From the NCBI GenBank assembly GCA_001465935.1, contig LNKV01000002.1, forward strand, positions 1,302,001-1,366,000: DNA of 64,000 bases. The letters are read 5' to 3'. The DNA is from Clarireedia homoeocarpa. Its lineage: Eukaryota > Ascomycota > Leotiomycetes > Helotiales > Rutstroemiaceae. The notes below the pieces were generated by a model. It did no database searches, was not told the DNA's origin, and saw only the letters and a list, made by a program, of their open reading frames with translations. A program made the position numbers and the translations under genes. Every line of letters begins with the position of its first letter. Positions within the stretch are counted from its first letter, which is position 1. Shown in pieces: positions 31,224-44,587 of this stretch.

Positions 31224-34200
31224 CTAAGAACCCCCAGAAGAAGATACCGAGCCATCCTCACTGTCAGGCTCATAAGCGCTGAAAGAATCAGAATCACTAT
31301 CATCAGCACTCTCTTCAATAACATTGCCCATCTCCTCCACCCAAGCTCCATCATCGTCATCCAGATCCTCTTCCTCGTGCTTTGGAGCGTGGGAGTATAT
31401 TTTTGGAGCCGGAACGCTACCAGCATCGCCCTTCGGTCTTGATTTCGGTCCTACGTCTTGCTGGCTGAAGAATGGGTGATTGGCAGTTAGAGGTTTTCCT
31501 TGACAGACCTGTTCTACGGTTAGCTTGTGGTTTATACTCAAGAGCGTGAAGGTGGGCTTACGAATCCCATTGGTGTGTATGCAAAGTCCTGCCCCTTACG
31601 GCGGACAGTCAACCATTCCTGCATGAAAGTGAGTGGCTTAGAAGTAAAACCGGTACATTTTCTCGAAGTCTTCGGCTCTTCCGTCTCATTGGTTTGGTCT
31701 TCTGTAGCATCTTTAACGAATTCATAAGACTCCTCTCCTCCCATCATTTCATCGACAATGGTACAAGATTCGATTCCCAGGAACTTACACAAGTAGTCGT
31801 ACTCATCGAAGTCAAAGTAGAGGCGCCCTGCAAATATCCCTAATTCGACGGTAAACCAGATAGGAGCGGTCCATGCTTGAGGAAGGGCTGGAATGGTGTA
31901 ATACTTGAGACTTGCGAAGTGGAGCATCTTCCGAGTGACAGGTGCTGCGTAAGTTAGAAGATGACATGCGGCTGTATTAGATCTACGGAGAATTGGAATC
32001 AACAACTCTGCCTCCTCTGGAGTTACAACTAAAGCAGACTCTGTAACCATGCTCCAGAGAATCCAGTTGACTGGCCGCTGTCAGGGAATAACAGTCAGTT
32101 ATTATCTTGGAATTGAGCGAATAACCAGGGTAGACTCACCAAGAAATTATCATGTCGACCGGTCACCTTCACAGTTCTAGTAAATTCCTTCGAAACATAG
32201 AAGTGCGAACTAAAACACTTGTCACTAATACCGAATTTAACCCCAACACCAGTTTTACGTAGCGCTGAAAATGCATGCTCAAACGACATCGAGTCTGCTG
32301 AAAATCTTCCTTTAGTCGCAAATATTTCGATATCTCTGTGCAGACCTGGCCATGCCAAAGCCTCATAATGAATCGGCTTTTGTACTTCACGGACCGCTTC
32401 GACCTCATGCATTGTCTCTCGTTCTTGCTCAACCTCCTCCAGGGCCGAATTATGAACAGCATTGCCTGTATCTCGGAAGGCCTTCTTCCTCTGGTTGAGT
32501 TTCTTCACGTAACCTGCTATTCTTGGCGTCAAGGTGCCAGAGCCAATCACAGGTCGTGTTTTTGACTTTGGTCCATATAAGTCCTCAAGAGTTTGCTGCT
32601 CGACATGGCGGACCGCATTGATATATTGATCGCGCAACCCCGCATCCGTGAGGAAGCCATCATAATCAACGGCCGCCTGCATTCTTTGACAGTAGTCAAT
32701 CCCTTGAGCATAATAGAGAGGTTGAAGTTGCTCAATTGTCCTTGTGGTTTGTTCCAGAAGCCAACGAATTACATCGCAGGACTCAATAAGATCACCATGA
32801 AATTTTCCATTCGCATCAAGAATTGATTGATGTGTGGCAGGAGTTGCGAAGAACACGACAGACTGTGTAGAGGCCAATAAGCGTAATCTCATTGCACCTT
32901 GAACAAGGGCATCTTTATTGAGACCAGGACCTGTGGTGCAGATCAGTCAAATGTTCAGAATGGATTGAAGAAATTCTCACCTAAAGTCAATGCCCCGCGA
33001 GCATATGGATTAAGCTGAAGATCTAGACCGCGGCAATGAGCCTGGTCGATAAATACCAACACGTTGTGCAAGTTTTCGGCGTACGGGCTAGCGAGCAGCG
33101 GCACCGGCTTACACCCGCGCTGCTGTATTACGGGCTTTCCAGTCTCGTCAACATACATAGCTGCAGGAGCTTCATTATCTATTTTGAGCCATGTATTTGC
33201 AAGTTCAGCGTTGGTCATTTCCAGGATCGTTGCTCCTGTATCTATTAATATTCGGATTTTCATCGTTTTTAAAAGAGATAACAAGGCATGTTCCGTGATA
33301 TGACGCCCTTGATTGTCTGCAGCGAGGACGTATTCTCGATTGCGCGGCTGAAGTAGATAGGTGAGTACCTCGGCATTTGTGTGGAGTAGATTGGGCAGAT
33401 CGTTTTGAGCGATAGTTTCTGGTAACAGACTCCTAGTATCGTTCGTGCCGCTGAAACCAGTCGTCAGTGCTTTGGAATTCTTATCTGGAAATAAAGGAAG
33501 ATCCCAGCCACTTGCTTGCAGCTTCAAAGCTAGCTGCTTTGCATGCCTTGGAAATGATATGTGGTTGAGGAAGTAGTCGATCACGCAAGTCCTAAAGCGC
33601 AAATGGCTCCATAATGAGGCCATCTGACCCTCATCTTCAAGATTGATGGAGTTCCATTCCCTCAAAGAATCAGGGAGATTGACAGCATGCGTCCACCGAT
33701 CGTATTCGGAAGCCGGGTCATCACTTTTCAATAGATGCTCGAGACTATTATGAAATTGCTTGGTGGTAAGCCCTTCGTAGTAAAAGGCGAGACATGTTAA
33801 TACAATCGCAACACTGGCTTGATTAGTAAGATTACACCAGAAAAAGTGGGTGGCACTGTTTGTGGCACTCACTCAGGATGACCCCACTCTGCTTGGTCAG
33901 ATGGAACCCCCTTGGCGTGAAATGGGACGGCGATAGGATCTCGTAAAGGATGAATCCCATACTGCACATGCCATCGTTTTTTCAAACATAGCAAGAGGAT
34001 TCGATGGACTAATAGACCGCGAAGCAAAAATAAGTTCTTCTTTAAGACCGGCTGATCGGGAAATATGTTCCGAATACGTTTGGCCAGGTCTTTCTTCACC
34101 TTCGTCTCTGATAGGAATTTTCGTACAGCATGACAGTCTTCTTCGGTCATATCGGATGTATTTAGAATACCAGTGCGACCGTTACAGACTTGAACGATGA

Positions 34201-37200
34201 TGAATTTTAACAGCGCATCCTCTACGTCTTGGCGCAGAAAGAAGAAGAAAGGAAATCCAGAGTTCGGACGTTGAACAATCTCAAGTGATCGGGGAAACTT
34301 GCTCTTGAGGTCAAAGAGATGGCTCTGCACGAGTCGAAGAAGCAATTGAACAGTCTCCCAACGATGCGGGGCGCCATCAATAGTCTTTTGGGGACCCGAT
34401 GGGTAGATGAGTCTTCATTGTTTAGTATTATATCAACAATTGAGCTGGGAAACTTACTGTGTTCGCAAGGATAAAATCTGATCACTTTCATCGATCACAT
34501 CGCGACTTTTAGAGCTCATCCATTTCTGTACTTTCAACATCGGAATCCCCTCGTTATTTCGCTTATCGGATATTGCTTGTAATCCTGAGAGCTGGAAAGA
34601 AAGCAGATGTTCTGGTAGCGCCAGAGCAACACCTCCCGCGCAAAGAACGTTTCCATGCATCTCTAAATATTTTCTCATTAATACTTGGGTAGTTTTCGTT
34701 TTTCTCGAGAATGGGAGATGAAGCAACTTTCGTCCAAGAAGCCCGCCCAATCGTGTTTGTAATAGCTGTGCAGTCTGGAGTAGTAACGGCTTAGGCACGA
34801 TCACTCGCACTAGCAGCCGGGAATCAGCCAGTTTGAGAGCTACCATTGGGATTATGCAGCTACTCTTCCCCTCGCCCATATTTAACTGCAGCAGTGACGA
34901 AGTCCCAGAGGCTGGCGTAATTGTAGCTCTGGCAACTTCGATCTGACCTGGTCGAATCAAGAAATTCGAATCGATTTCAAGCAGTAGCCAATCAGTCTCT
35001 TCGAGAGGATTCCAGGTTGCATGACCCAGGTTGTTTTGTTCGTCAGCAATAGATTTGAGGTTGCCTTTCTTGAACGCTGCTTCTAACCTCAAAAGTCGTT
35101 GTAATATCGTAAGTTTCACCCCAAAGTCTACAAGGCTTTGCTTCATTCGGCTCCCAAATACAACCTTTGAAGTTGATCGAAGCTTCTCCAGTAATGAGGT
35201 CGTTGATACGCATGGCCAGAGACCCCCGTGGGCCAGCCATTTGGACGTAGCGTCACCCAACGAAAGAGAACCAGCGAGGTCATTCTTGCTTTTCAGCACG
35301 GAAAATTTAGCTGCCTCTATGTCTCGACTTAATTGAAGTGAATCGACGGGCTTTCCTTGATCTTTCGGGACTGAGTCGAACGATTGAAAAGCTCCCAAAC
35401 TACGTAGCAGACTCTCAGTATAGGTTTGCCGGACATATGAGTCTAATGTAGGAAATTCTAATTCTCAATAAGTTACCATTGCAACATTCATCAAAAAAAC
35501 AAATAGTATGTAAAGGAAGATATAACCTGGTTTGAGGTATTAATACTTACGGTTGATAAGCTCGCCAAGCTCCTTGACCTCTGGCGAAGGACTTTGAACA
35601 ATGGGTTTCAAAGCTTTGGGTTCCGAGGGAATCTGTCGAACACTTTCTGTAAGTATTGTAGATGGCTCTGGTCCTGCCCGAAGCATGAGATTCTCCAATA
35701 CCGGAACGACATCTACAATATCACTAGTGGGATATATCTCCTGTTCTTTGCGCACCATGTGTGGCATCATCCATTCCTCTTGACAAGAGTTGCAGTTTAA
35801 TATAGCCTGTATCTGCTCGACGAACTTCCAGAGTTCAAAATTCTCGAACATACGCTTCCATTCCAAAATAATCACTTGTATCCCGGCATCTATGTTGACC
35901 TGATTCGTAGCTGGCAGGCTGTCGATATTGGGTTCTGCACACGGCCATTGTTTCAAGAGATATCCAGCTATAGCCTGGTAACCCAAATCAGTCTGTTTTT
36001 CGTACTCCAGCTGCAACAATTCGAGGTTTCTTCGTTGCTTTACATTGAGATTAGAATGGAATGCTGCTTGTGCGTTCGTATCGTATGGTATCCGAAAGGG
36101 CTTCAACAGATTTGCTAAGTAGGAAGCACTGGGGATGTTGTTTGGACGGTATTGAACATACATATCCCATGATGGAGGAGATAATGCTTTTAGGTCATGT
36201 AGAATCGTACAAGCAATCAGGATTCGGACCAACCGCATGTCTGCACAACTGCCGAAAGAGAGCTCAGCGAAGAGCCAAAAAATTTGTTCTTTGTTATTCT
36301 CGAGCGACCGGCAAGTGTTCCAGAGAGGTGCGAAGTCAGTTGATGGTTCGAACTCCAACCGATCACTCAACAAGATCTTTTCGTACTTTCCTAAGAATCC
36401 GGTAATGTTTGGAATCACCTGAAGAATGCCACTCAGGTCAGGTGTGGTATAAAGCTTTTGAGGCCAACGTACAAGCAGGTCAAGGCTCTCAAAAACGTTG
36501 GAGCGACTTTGGCTTGGCTGGTACCCGTCTCGTGAATGATAAATTGTATCTGCTACAACTTCGCATTTCCCGAATTGGCGATTGAAGAGGCGCCATCTCT
36601 CTTGACTTCGACGAACGAGATGTTGCTCTCGATAACCAGGTATATCCAACTTAGGCATTGCGAATTTCACGGGGGTAAATTCGCTGATATTTTCATGAAG
36701 CCCAAGTATGTTCTGAACAATTGATCTGTAGCCATCAAACTGGATACATGTCGCAAGGTCATTATCATACCAAGTTCTCTGCAGGGTGTTTCCGTCTTTC
36801 GGGTAGTATTCATGCTTGGGGCTTACATCGGCTATCATCAAGAGACAAATAAAAGGTGGTCTAGGGAGAGTCGTCCAGGGCTCATACTGGGGTGACTTCA
36901 GGAGAGCTAGAGCTTCTTCGGTGCCAGTACGACCAGTTAGTTCATCTGGTAAGATGAAAGATGTCAGGGCAAAAAGAAGCGCTTTCTGGTAGAGCAGCCA
37001 GGGCTCTGCAGGACAATCAAGCCTACCAAGCACCGAATTAATGTTAAATCTCCCGTATGCGCCGGTATTCCTGATAGAGATAGCCATGTGAATGCCATGA
37101 AGCTTGTAGCTTAAGTCATCTCTATCGTTAATCATAGGTACCAAGATACTTCGAGAACGACTATTAATGATGTCGCGAAGTATTAATTTGCTTCTCAGTC

Positions 37201-40200
37201 CTTCCCAAACTCCACAAGTTTGGTCATCGCTAATCTCCGCTTGTAGTTGCGGTGATTCCAATAACCCACGGCGATTCACAAAAAATCTAAGAGCAAGGCG
37301 TTTCAACTCGACAGACAGCGCTCTAGCTTTCGGCTGGTATATTGTGAGTTCTTGTGGGATCTCGAAATGGTCAAATATTCTTTGGACTTTTCGAAAAGTG
37401 GGACTGCAGGGGTCGACCAGACGCACTGTACGCCGGTATGCAAACCTCTGACGAACATTGAGCGTCCAATTTGCTGGTTTGGAGCGGAAGACATCTGGTT
37501 TCTGCCTAATCTCAAGGAGCCCAGTGGATAGATCGAACCAATGCACGCAATCTCGCAGAAGGGAATTTGGCAGATCAAAACTTCCTGTGGTCCCAAAAAC
37601 TTCCCTTGGAATCAATTCCAATATCTTGTTTCGGAAACATGCCCTAACTACCAAACATTTATCCCGGAATCCCACATAAATCTGATGGTTTTCTCGGGTT
37701 AAGCTGAGGATATAAGGAAATCCGGCCATAGAGGAAGTATATGCCAGTAGTTTAGTATCACCAAAGAGTTCTTTCAGAACCGTTGAGTCCTTGTAATCCT
37801 TCGGCAGCTGGCCCAATGGTTTATTGTTCACCAACAAGTGCCCATGGAGGAGATGGAGATGTATAAACAGTCGCCCTTAATCCCCTGTATCAATGATCGT
37901 CTCTATCCACCAAGCATTTGCGCCGTCCAGAAAATACGAAACGAGACCTGACTTCTTGTTTACTTCTGGTTGTGGCCATACATGACCGACCGCCAGCATC
38001 AAAGCATCTGGAAATGCATTGAATGAATCCCTCAAAAGAAAGCGCATTCTATGCACAAACTTCAAATCCCTGACCAAGGATTGTTTGAGTGGTAATGGGA
38101 GATTGATAGGCTCAGTGGGAAGGTTGTCCTGCATGGTGATAGAAGCTTGGATGAATGAACGAAGCTCATCGCGGTTCATGAGCTCATCAGAGCTCAAGTG
38201 GTAAGTGAAGGTGCGCCGACAAAGTAAGGCCGCGAACAAGATATACCGCGAGCATCTCGTAGAAACTTCGGCATCGTTGGTATGGCGTATTTCCGTTCTG
38301 AGGTTGTCCAAACATAACTCAAGAATGGTCCGGGCTTTTGTGATCAAGGCTAATGTCTTGGTCCGCAAGTTGGGAGGTGCAATTTCTATCAATCTCAATA
38401 GAAAAGTGAGAATGATGTCGATTGTAAAATTGTCTCTACCATTGGTAGACATGCTAACCAAACGTTGATCCAGTAATACAATCAATTGTGTACAAAATTG
38501 TTGATCGCGGAAAGGCTGATGTACATCTCGAAGTGGATCATTGGGTTCGAAAGGTCCTGCTTCTAGTAACAATCGTTTGACTAGCGTAGCTACGGCTTCT
38601 GTTCCAAAATTCAAGTTCTGCGACCCTAACTCCACCAGCAAAGCCGTCAGGCGACGAGTTTTACCGCCCAACAGAGATGTGTAGGCTACATACTCAAGGA
38701 CGTTGAGTCCTGAGGGGGTTTTAGTCTGATTTGAGATAACTTGGTAGCTGCTAGGGCCCTCGGCCCCGACGGCGAATTCTGCAGAGAACATTAGTTGCGC
38801 AAAAGGAGATCCTGCAGGTAACAAAAACTCGAAATGGTGTGCAAATGTAATGCATCTTCGGTTCTTAGCTGCAGGCCAGGACTTGCTAGACGTGTCCCAG
38901 TAGGAAAACTTCAAACCATTAGGCTTCAGTACGTCTTCAATGCTAGCTGGAAACTTTATATTCTCAAAATGAGTGATTCGGAATGACTTGATTGGCGATG
39001 CAAGAGAAATACTTGATAAAGGAGTATACACATAATTTTTAAGTCCCTCGTAGTCACCCAACAAAACCTGCAAAGACAATATTAGCATCTCTGGCGGAGA
39101 ACGAGGCTATGGTCTATATAGTTGGTAATTTAAACACAGGGGAGAGAATACTTACTCGTGGCTCAGGAGCAGCTGCTTGATGCGGTGAAGCTAAGCTATG
39201 TATAATCTTCCACGTCGCATCGCGGTATGATGCAAACCACTGTGGGCAAGACAGTTCAAAGACAACCACCTTTGCTTCATACGCCTTGGAAGGTAGAGGA
39301 TATTCGAAGATTTTGAGCCTCATACGTCGAGCTGTCCTTGTAATATAGCTAGAAAGAAGTAGTGGTGTCAATTTTAGAACCATTCTAGAGACTGTGGAAA
39401 GCAGAACTACGAACCATTTTGAACAAGCGCGATCATTGTGAACTCTGCCTAGGACTGCGTCATCAGTGTATAAACATGCAATTTTTGATGCCTCCTTAAT
39501 TAAAGCGTCATATTCGCTACTAGTACGTCTGAATTCTTCCTTTTTTCTATCACGTGCCTCGAGAGCGTCGGCCTGGATCACTTTCATCAAGGCCTGAAGC
39601 TTTGGTGATTCATCGAAGTAGCGCTCTGCAAAACAGCCTCCTCGAATGGGATTTTCGAATATTGTCAAGGCGGGGTCATCTGCACCCTTCTGACGAGCAT
39701 GTAAATATTCCTGAATCTTCTGTAGGCGGCACATGTCTTTGTATAGCGAGCAGTGTAAAACGTCAAGCATCTCGGAAATGAAATAAGGGTGATAATGCTC
39801 GATTAGAGGACATACAACGAGAGCAGACTTGTCCATTGATATCCAAAGCTCCATAACCGTTAGTAGCATCGTGGAAGTTTCTTCAGGATTCGAGATGTAC
39901 GCTCCATTACTCTTAGCCATATAGTCTGTGATCTGTGTAGCTACCGCGGAACAGTAGTCTTCATTTGAGACATAAGAAGAGCGTAGGGTTGTCTCACTGC
40001 TCTCAGTAGCCGACTCGAGTTCACACAAATCAGAGTACCGTGCTATAAATGTGTCAACCTGCGCCTTTCTTATCCCAGAGAATTTGATAGATGGCAATTT
40101 GTGACTGTTTGTCTGTATGGCAGGGTTTTGAAACTCCGCCAAAATTTTGTCAAGATAAGTACCGCTATTTGGAAGGCTTAAGCGGAGGTCAGGCTCTGGA

Positions 40201-41359
40201 GCACATTGCGGAAGAGGTACAACGCGCCGGCAGTTATTAGACTTAAAATTGATCCACGAGCCTTCGATGAACCTGGACGCGATGTTTACTGCTTTCTGGA
40301 AAATAGGTCCTGTGGCCGTAAACAGTTGTCCATACAGAAGACGGTCATTAGATGATGCCGCATGCTGTTCAGCTTCCAGCTTGGCAAGTCGCCGGCATAA
40401 TTTTGTCTTCAAGTACGACAACTGTTCAATGCCGACCATTTGCAGACTTTCCTCGAGCAATTCAGCCAGAGCTAGTGACATCAAAAATTTATAGAGAACT
40501 CGACCGTTCTCACCGCCCACCAAATCACAAAGTCTCCGCTGTATCGAAACTCGCAAGATGAGCCATAGCGGGCTTCGTCGCCAGGGCTTTTCAGCATTAA
40601 ACCAACAGACATCATCGTGAACTCTCTTTCTCAAGATGGATGGAAATTCGCGCCGGCCATGTTGGGTTGATTCCAATAGAGCCGTAAGCATCTGACTGAT
40701 TAATCCTGGATCCGCGGTATCACGAGATTCCATGGTCGCTGTGCCTGCCTTATATGACCAGGCGCTAAACCTCTTGATAGGCTCAATGCTTGCCTGCTCC
40801 AAGAAAGTGGCGAGCTCTTCGATGAAGCCGGATTGTGTGAACGTCGAGTATGAAATGGATGCTGCGTAGCCTGGGAAGTCCCGCTGTAAAGCATTCTCGG
40901 CTGCGAGAACGTCTGCTGCTGATGCAGATGCTTCGAAGATTTCGAATACAACGCGCTCTTCTTGGGCACTGGATATAGTCAGAATTCATATCACTCAACA
41001 TAGAGACCAGTTACACACTTCTTACGGCGCGATATAAGTAATGCGGCGTTCTGTTCTAGCACATGAAGAATCAAGATAACTCCATGGTCCAAATTTCGCA
41101 TTTCTGAAATTAGTGAAGCCTTGTTGAGTTTTGCTTGAGAGTTGCACTGAATCGCCTTTGAAACTTGAAGTGACCGGCGAATGGATTCCCAGCATTCATG
41201 GTCCGTAACATTTCTAAGCAATTTTGACGCATTGATGAGTCGATCGAAAAGCGCGCAATCTAGCTGCGGGTTTCCGTCTTCCTCTCCTGGCAGACGCGGA
41301 GGTAGGACCAAATGATTAATCAGACTTTCAAAGAGTTTTGAACTCGTCGTGTTGGCCAT
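31224..41359 (-). CDS. giant DUF6606/DUF3638/DUF3645 protein gene, interrupted by one in-frame stop
   Basis: Ten spliced blocks on the minus strand: 41359-41026, 40960-39415, 39348-39156, 39067-35551, 35457-34458, 34412-33873, 33813-32981, 32930-32140, 32077-31562, 31508-31224. Together they make 3185 codons with all junction phases consistent. The start (CALFDRLINASKLLRN, NLDHGVILILHVLEQNAALL) is DUF6606. DUF3638 follows, with the P-loop-like LNMGEGKSSCIIPMVALKLA at about 2055-2073, and DUF3645 with GHPDVAIVLTCLAFYYEGL at about 2374-2392. Fungal members are often auto-named 'ubiquitinyl hydrolase', without experimental basis that I can cite. The tail is acidic (about the last 60 residues). 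Codon 1088 is TAA (37879-37877), although the same frame continues past it with family-type sequence (LFIHLHLLHGHLLVNNKPLG). The protein as encoded would stop at 1087 aa. The first junction could shift by a few residues. Confidence 0.85.
37877..37879 (-). other. in-frame TAA nonsense codon in the DUF3638 gene
   Basis: The codon series reads ATT GAT ACA GGG GAT TAA GGG CGA CTG TTT on the minus strand. Upstream (FLDGANAWWIETIIDTGD) and downstream (GRLFIHLHLLHGHLL) lie in the same frame with no gap. No GT...AG intron of credible length removes the stop without deleting the neighbouring coding sequence: the candidates are 35 nt, or 62 nt with a weak donor. A point change such as CAA to TAA or GAA to TAA explains it, as would a sequencing error. 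Confidence 0.8.
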
Positions 41360-42493
41360 GGCGATCTCTTAGATGAGGTAGTGGTTGTATGAACACCAAA
41401 GCTAAGCTGGAAAATGGTAGGAAAGAAAGGCGTAAGTTAGATGATTTGAAAGGTGTAAAGATCGTGCGCCTTTGGGAGCGAAAGAGTGATTGTAGGTTCT
41501 TAAGAGTCCGTCAGAGTTCTTAACAGACCACTCTGTTACACAGAAATTGGAAAATTTGAAATGAAGTTGTAATGGGCTGTGCTGAGTTGGTGTGGGTTAA
41601 AAAAGCAGTTGAAAATATATGATTGTATATCTGTAATATTAGATTAGTGCCGAATTGAGATGGCAGATAATTCCAAGCAGATACAACTATTGGCCAGCAT
41701 TTTCTATGCTGAAGGGATTCACTGTGTGCTGAAGGGATTCACTGTGTCTCTGAGCTGCGCGTTCCCTTCAAGCAAACGAAACGCTGTAATATCCCGTAGG
41801 AAGATATTCCACGCCCGGAACCCCGCATCGGAGGGATTCTTATGCTCGGAAGCTCATTTTCATATAGCGTTTACCTGCACTTCACAAGGCAGACTTTTAA
41901 AAGCCGATTCTGCAGTTCTTGTCCATGTTCTTACTGGAGCTCGCAGAATAAAGTAAAGAGAGCATTTGTTTTGATTGATTGCTCTGTTGCTGTCTGTTCC
42001 TATCATATATGATGGATGTTGTTTGTCTGTCCTCGTTAGTCAGCTGAGGGTACATATCATTTGGTTTCGAGCTAGGCCATCAAGATGCTTTTTCGACTTG
42101 TTTCGAGCTGTGAATTTCTTATTGAAAGAATCAACACTATGGATATCTATGGACTTACAGATGTCTTCAGACCTTCAAAATCTCACCAAGGTGCGATTTT
42201 TTAGGATTGACTGCATTAGCAGATGATTTCCTATTTGATATTTCAACGGTCCGTGCGGTTTACACCCTGGATCTGTCACCAATCACCGCGAAGAACATAA
42301 CTATCTGCATTTGCAGCAGGATCTGCGAACTGGTATTTACGAGAAAGTTCAATTTTAGTTGACGAAAGACTAATGACCAACCCATAACACCCAGACCGTA
42401 TGCTGCAGTACGCTATCCCGTCGCCTAACCCCCTATGATCGGCTCCCATCGCATCAACCATTCGAATCACCTCACATTATAGTTTTATCGCGG
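41360..42493. promoter_or_regulatory. spacer upstream of the DUF3638 gene
   Basis: This 1.1-kb region begins with the leader and promoter of the giant gene and ends at the 3' end of the PLDc_N gene. It contains a 20-bp tandem duplication at 41707-41746. No other coding sequence is supported. Confidence 0.4.
41707..41746. repeat. 20-bp perfect tandem duplication
   Basis: The unit TGCTGAAGGGATTCACTGTG occurs twice head to tail, about 350 bp upstream of the DUF3638 start codon. Confidence 0.9.
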
Positions 42494-42867
42494 TTACGGG
42501 ATAGCCTCATATGAACCGCTTCCAGAGTTGTGCGCTGCTCTGTTCGAGAATAGCCAGTAGACGATAAGACCAAGAATTGGGAATAAGAAGACGACCAAGC
42601 ACCAGAGGAGCTTGTGGGACGGAGGACGGTTTGACTTTAGAACCTCGACTACAACATGGGTTAGCTGAGAATCTCCAAAACAGGGCTGCAACAGCACATA
42701 CTGAAAACCAGAATGTCCAATATCAACACGATGAAGCCAACGACGCCGCCCCCACTCCCGTACTTCCAGGCATTGCCATGACCTTGCGTCTCGACGATAG
42801 GTGCGGCTACGGCAAGAGTAAACAAGAAGAACTGAAGAAGAAGGCTGCTGAGTGTGTTTCGAAACAT
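42494..42867 (-). CDS. small membrane protein with signal peptide and PLDc_N-type segment
   Basis: Two exons (42867-42702 and 42648-42494), spliced GTATGT...TTGTAG with a GCTAAC branch site, give 106 aa. The N-terminus (MFRNTLSSLLLQFFLFTLAV followed by AAPIV) is a textbook signal peptide with an Ala-x-Ala-type cleavage site. Two hydrophobic segments follow, joined by a short charged loop: GFIVLILDILVFIEVLKSNR then PPSHKLLWCLVVFLFPILGL. Helix, E-x-x-x-S/N, a PxxxKLLW loop, helix, then YW is the pattern of the phospholipase-D nuclease N-terminal (PLDc_N) domain, which in such short proteins occurs without a catalytic domain. It is probably a small secretory-pathway or plasma-membrane protein of unknown role. 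The Ser/Gly-rich tail ends EAIP. Confidence 0.8.
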
Positions 42868-43591
42868 GTTTGCTGATGTGTTTGTACGATAGGTGTCTTC
42901 TTGTTCGATATTGAGATCTGATGGAATTTGCGAAGAAGGAGGATGGGGATTGGTTTTGGAGAAGTGGTTGGAGTGGTATTTAATGGGGAAGTGGTCTGGT
43001 CTGTTTCACAAACAGTCAGATTTCAACAAAGCTTTGACGTCATCGTAGGCTCCTACCAAGGTTTGGAGCTTATGCGGGGAACCGACGCTACTAAATAATG
43101 AATTCTACTGGTTAATTTCTTTGCGCACCGCGCGTTTGTGCACAAGGGAAGGAATCAATTGGATCGGAGAGTTTTAGTACGGGGCCTTCGTAACCGCAAA
43201 TTTATCATATCAGGTGATGGCCATCGATGGGCTTGGCGGAGCAATTGGCGGAGTAACACTTCCGCTCTCCTTCCTAACTTATCTCCCTTTGCAATTCAAA
43301 CTTCGAATAAAATTTACCATTTCTAAGCAACCCACTTCAAACAGAGGCCGTCGGTGAGTCTCACATGAAGTGACAAAATCTGCCTAATACGCCACGCCAC
43401 GTTGGTGTCTTGTTTCGTGTGAAGCCTCACATGAGGCTCGGCTTGACGCGGCCAGTCATCCTTGAGGTGGCAGGGTTGGCTGAGATCGGTCGATCGAAGC
43501 AGACGTACATAAGTTATGCACCCAACAAGCTTACCAAGCGAACTACGGAGCAAGATTGGCTGAGCCTTTCCTACGTACCAAGTCATAGACG

Positions 43592-43607
43592 TCGTCGTCG
43601 ACGACGA
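43592..43607. repeat. 16-bp perfect palindrome
   Basis: TCGTCGTCGACGACGA equals its own reverse complement and is built from TCG triplets. It could form a short hairpin, but it is probably a chance product of a TCG/ACG repeat. Confidence 0.6.
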
Positions 43608-44560
43608 GGACATAAACCAATGTCTGTTTTTACAGCTCCATCTGTCGCTTTTGGTTAACGAGTACTATGATCAAAACACGTCAAATTTCCATTCACACCC
43701 AACGCCTCAAGTCGCGGTGAGGGTGCCGAATCGATCTTCACCATCATTCACTCACTCTCTCACTTTACTATTCTTATGTCGGGGAATGCTATCTCAGTCG
43801 CGATAGGCAAATTCACCGTGGTCTGTCACTAACTGACTTTCGCTCACTCAGAGCTTTACGACCTCATTTCTGAAGCTTTGCACAATAGAGATACCCCCGG
43901 TCCAGCACCACCATACCTCTCTGCCTTCTAACTTCCATCCCAGCTTCCAACATACCTCCGAATCTCCCCCTTTACATTCTCATCTTCACTACCTCCCACC
44001 TCATCGCCTTTCGCACTTCCCACCTGCACATTCCCATCCATCCCTCCCTCCCCCAGATGCATCAAAAACATTCTCCATATCCAATTCACAAAACATGAAC
44101 CCGTATATATGCATATTTCCGTTGCATATCTACCCACCATGGGATTCTTGAAGTTGGCTTTCATCCGGAGGATTTTCTCCTGGAGACATACACCATTGAT
44201 GTGCGTTGATGGTTGGAATGATTGGCCAGATGCATAGATAGGAAGAATAAGGCTAAGAGAAAAGCTTATTTCCATTTGGGAGGTTTGCAGGGTAGGAAGG
44301 GGAAAGGGAGAGTAGAAGAGGAAAGGGGGAGTGGAAGGTGAGGGAAGGGCAGTTGAAGGTAAGGGGGATAAGGAGGGGGGGGAGAAGATAGGTAGGGAGG
44401 GCATAGGAGAGAATATAGGAAAGAATGCACAATGGGATTTCGAAAGGGGTGGAGAGGTGTTTATTTGCATTGAGGGAATGGGCGATACAAGAGATAGCGA
44501 AATCGGATACGGGGTGGGACCTGATGGTTCGGTGGATGGAGAAAAGACATCCATCTATGT

Positions 44561-44587
44561 GAGAGAGAGAGAGAGAGAGAGAGAGAG
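44561..44587. repeat. GA dinucleotide microsatellite
   Basis: About thirteen GA units lie in tandem in a strongly purine-biased 300-bp stretch. Confidence 0.9.

Noticed and set aside
43928..44554. 208-codon minus ORF with a more protein-like end
   Set aside because: The first half is repeat-derived. No start, splice or family could be fixed, though the end could be an exon of an unknown gene.
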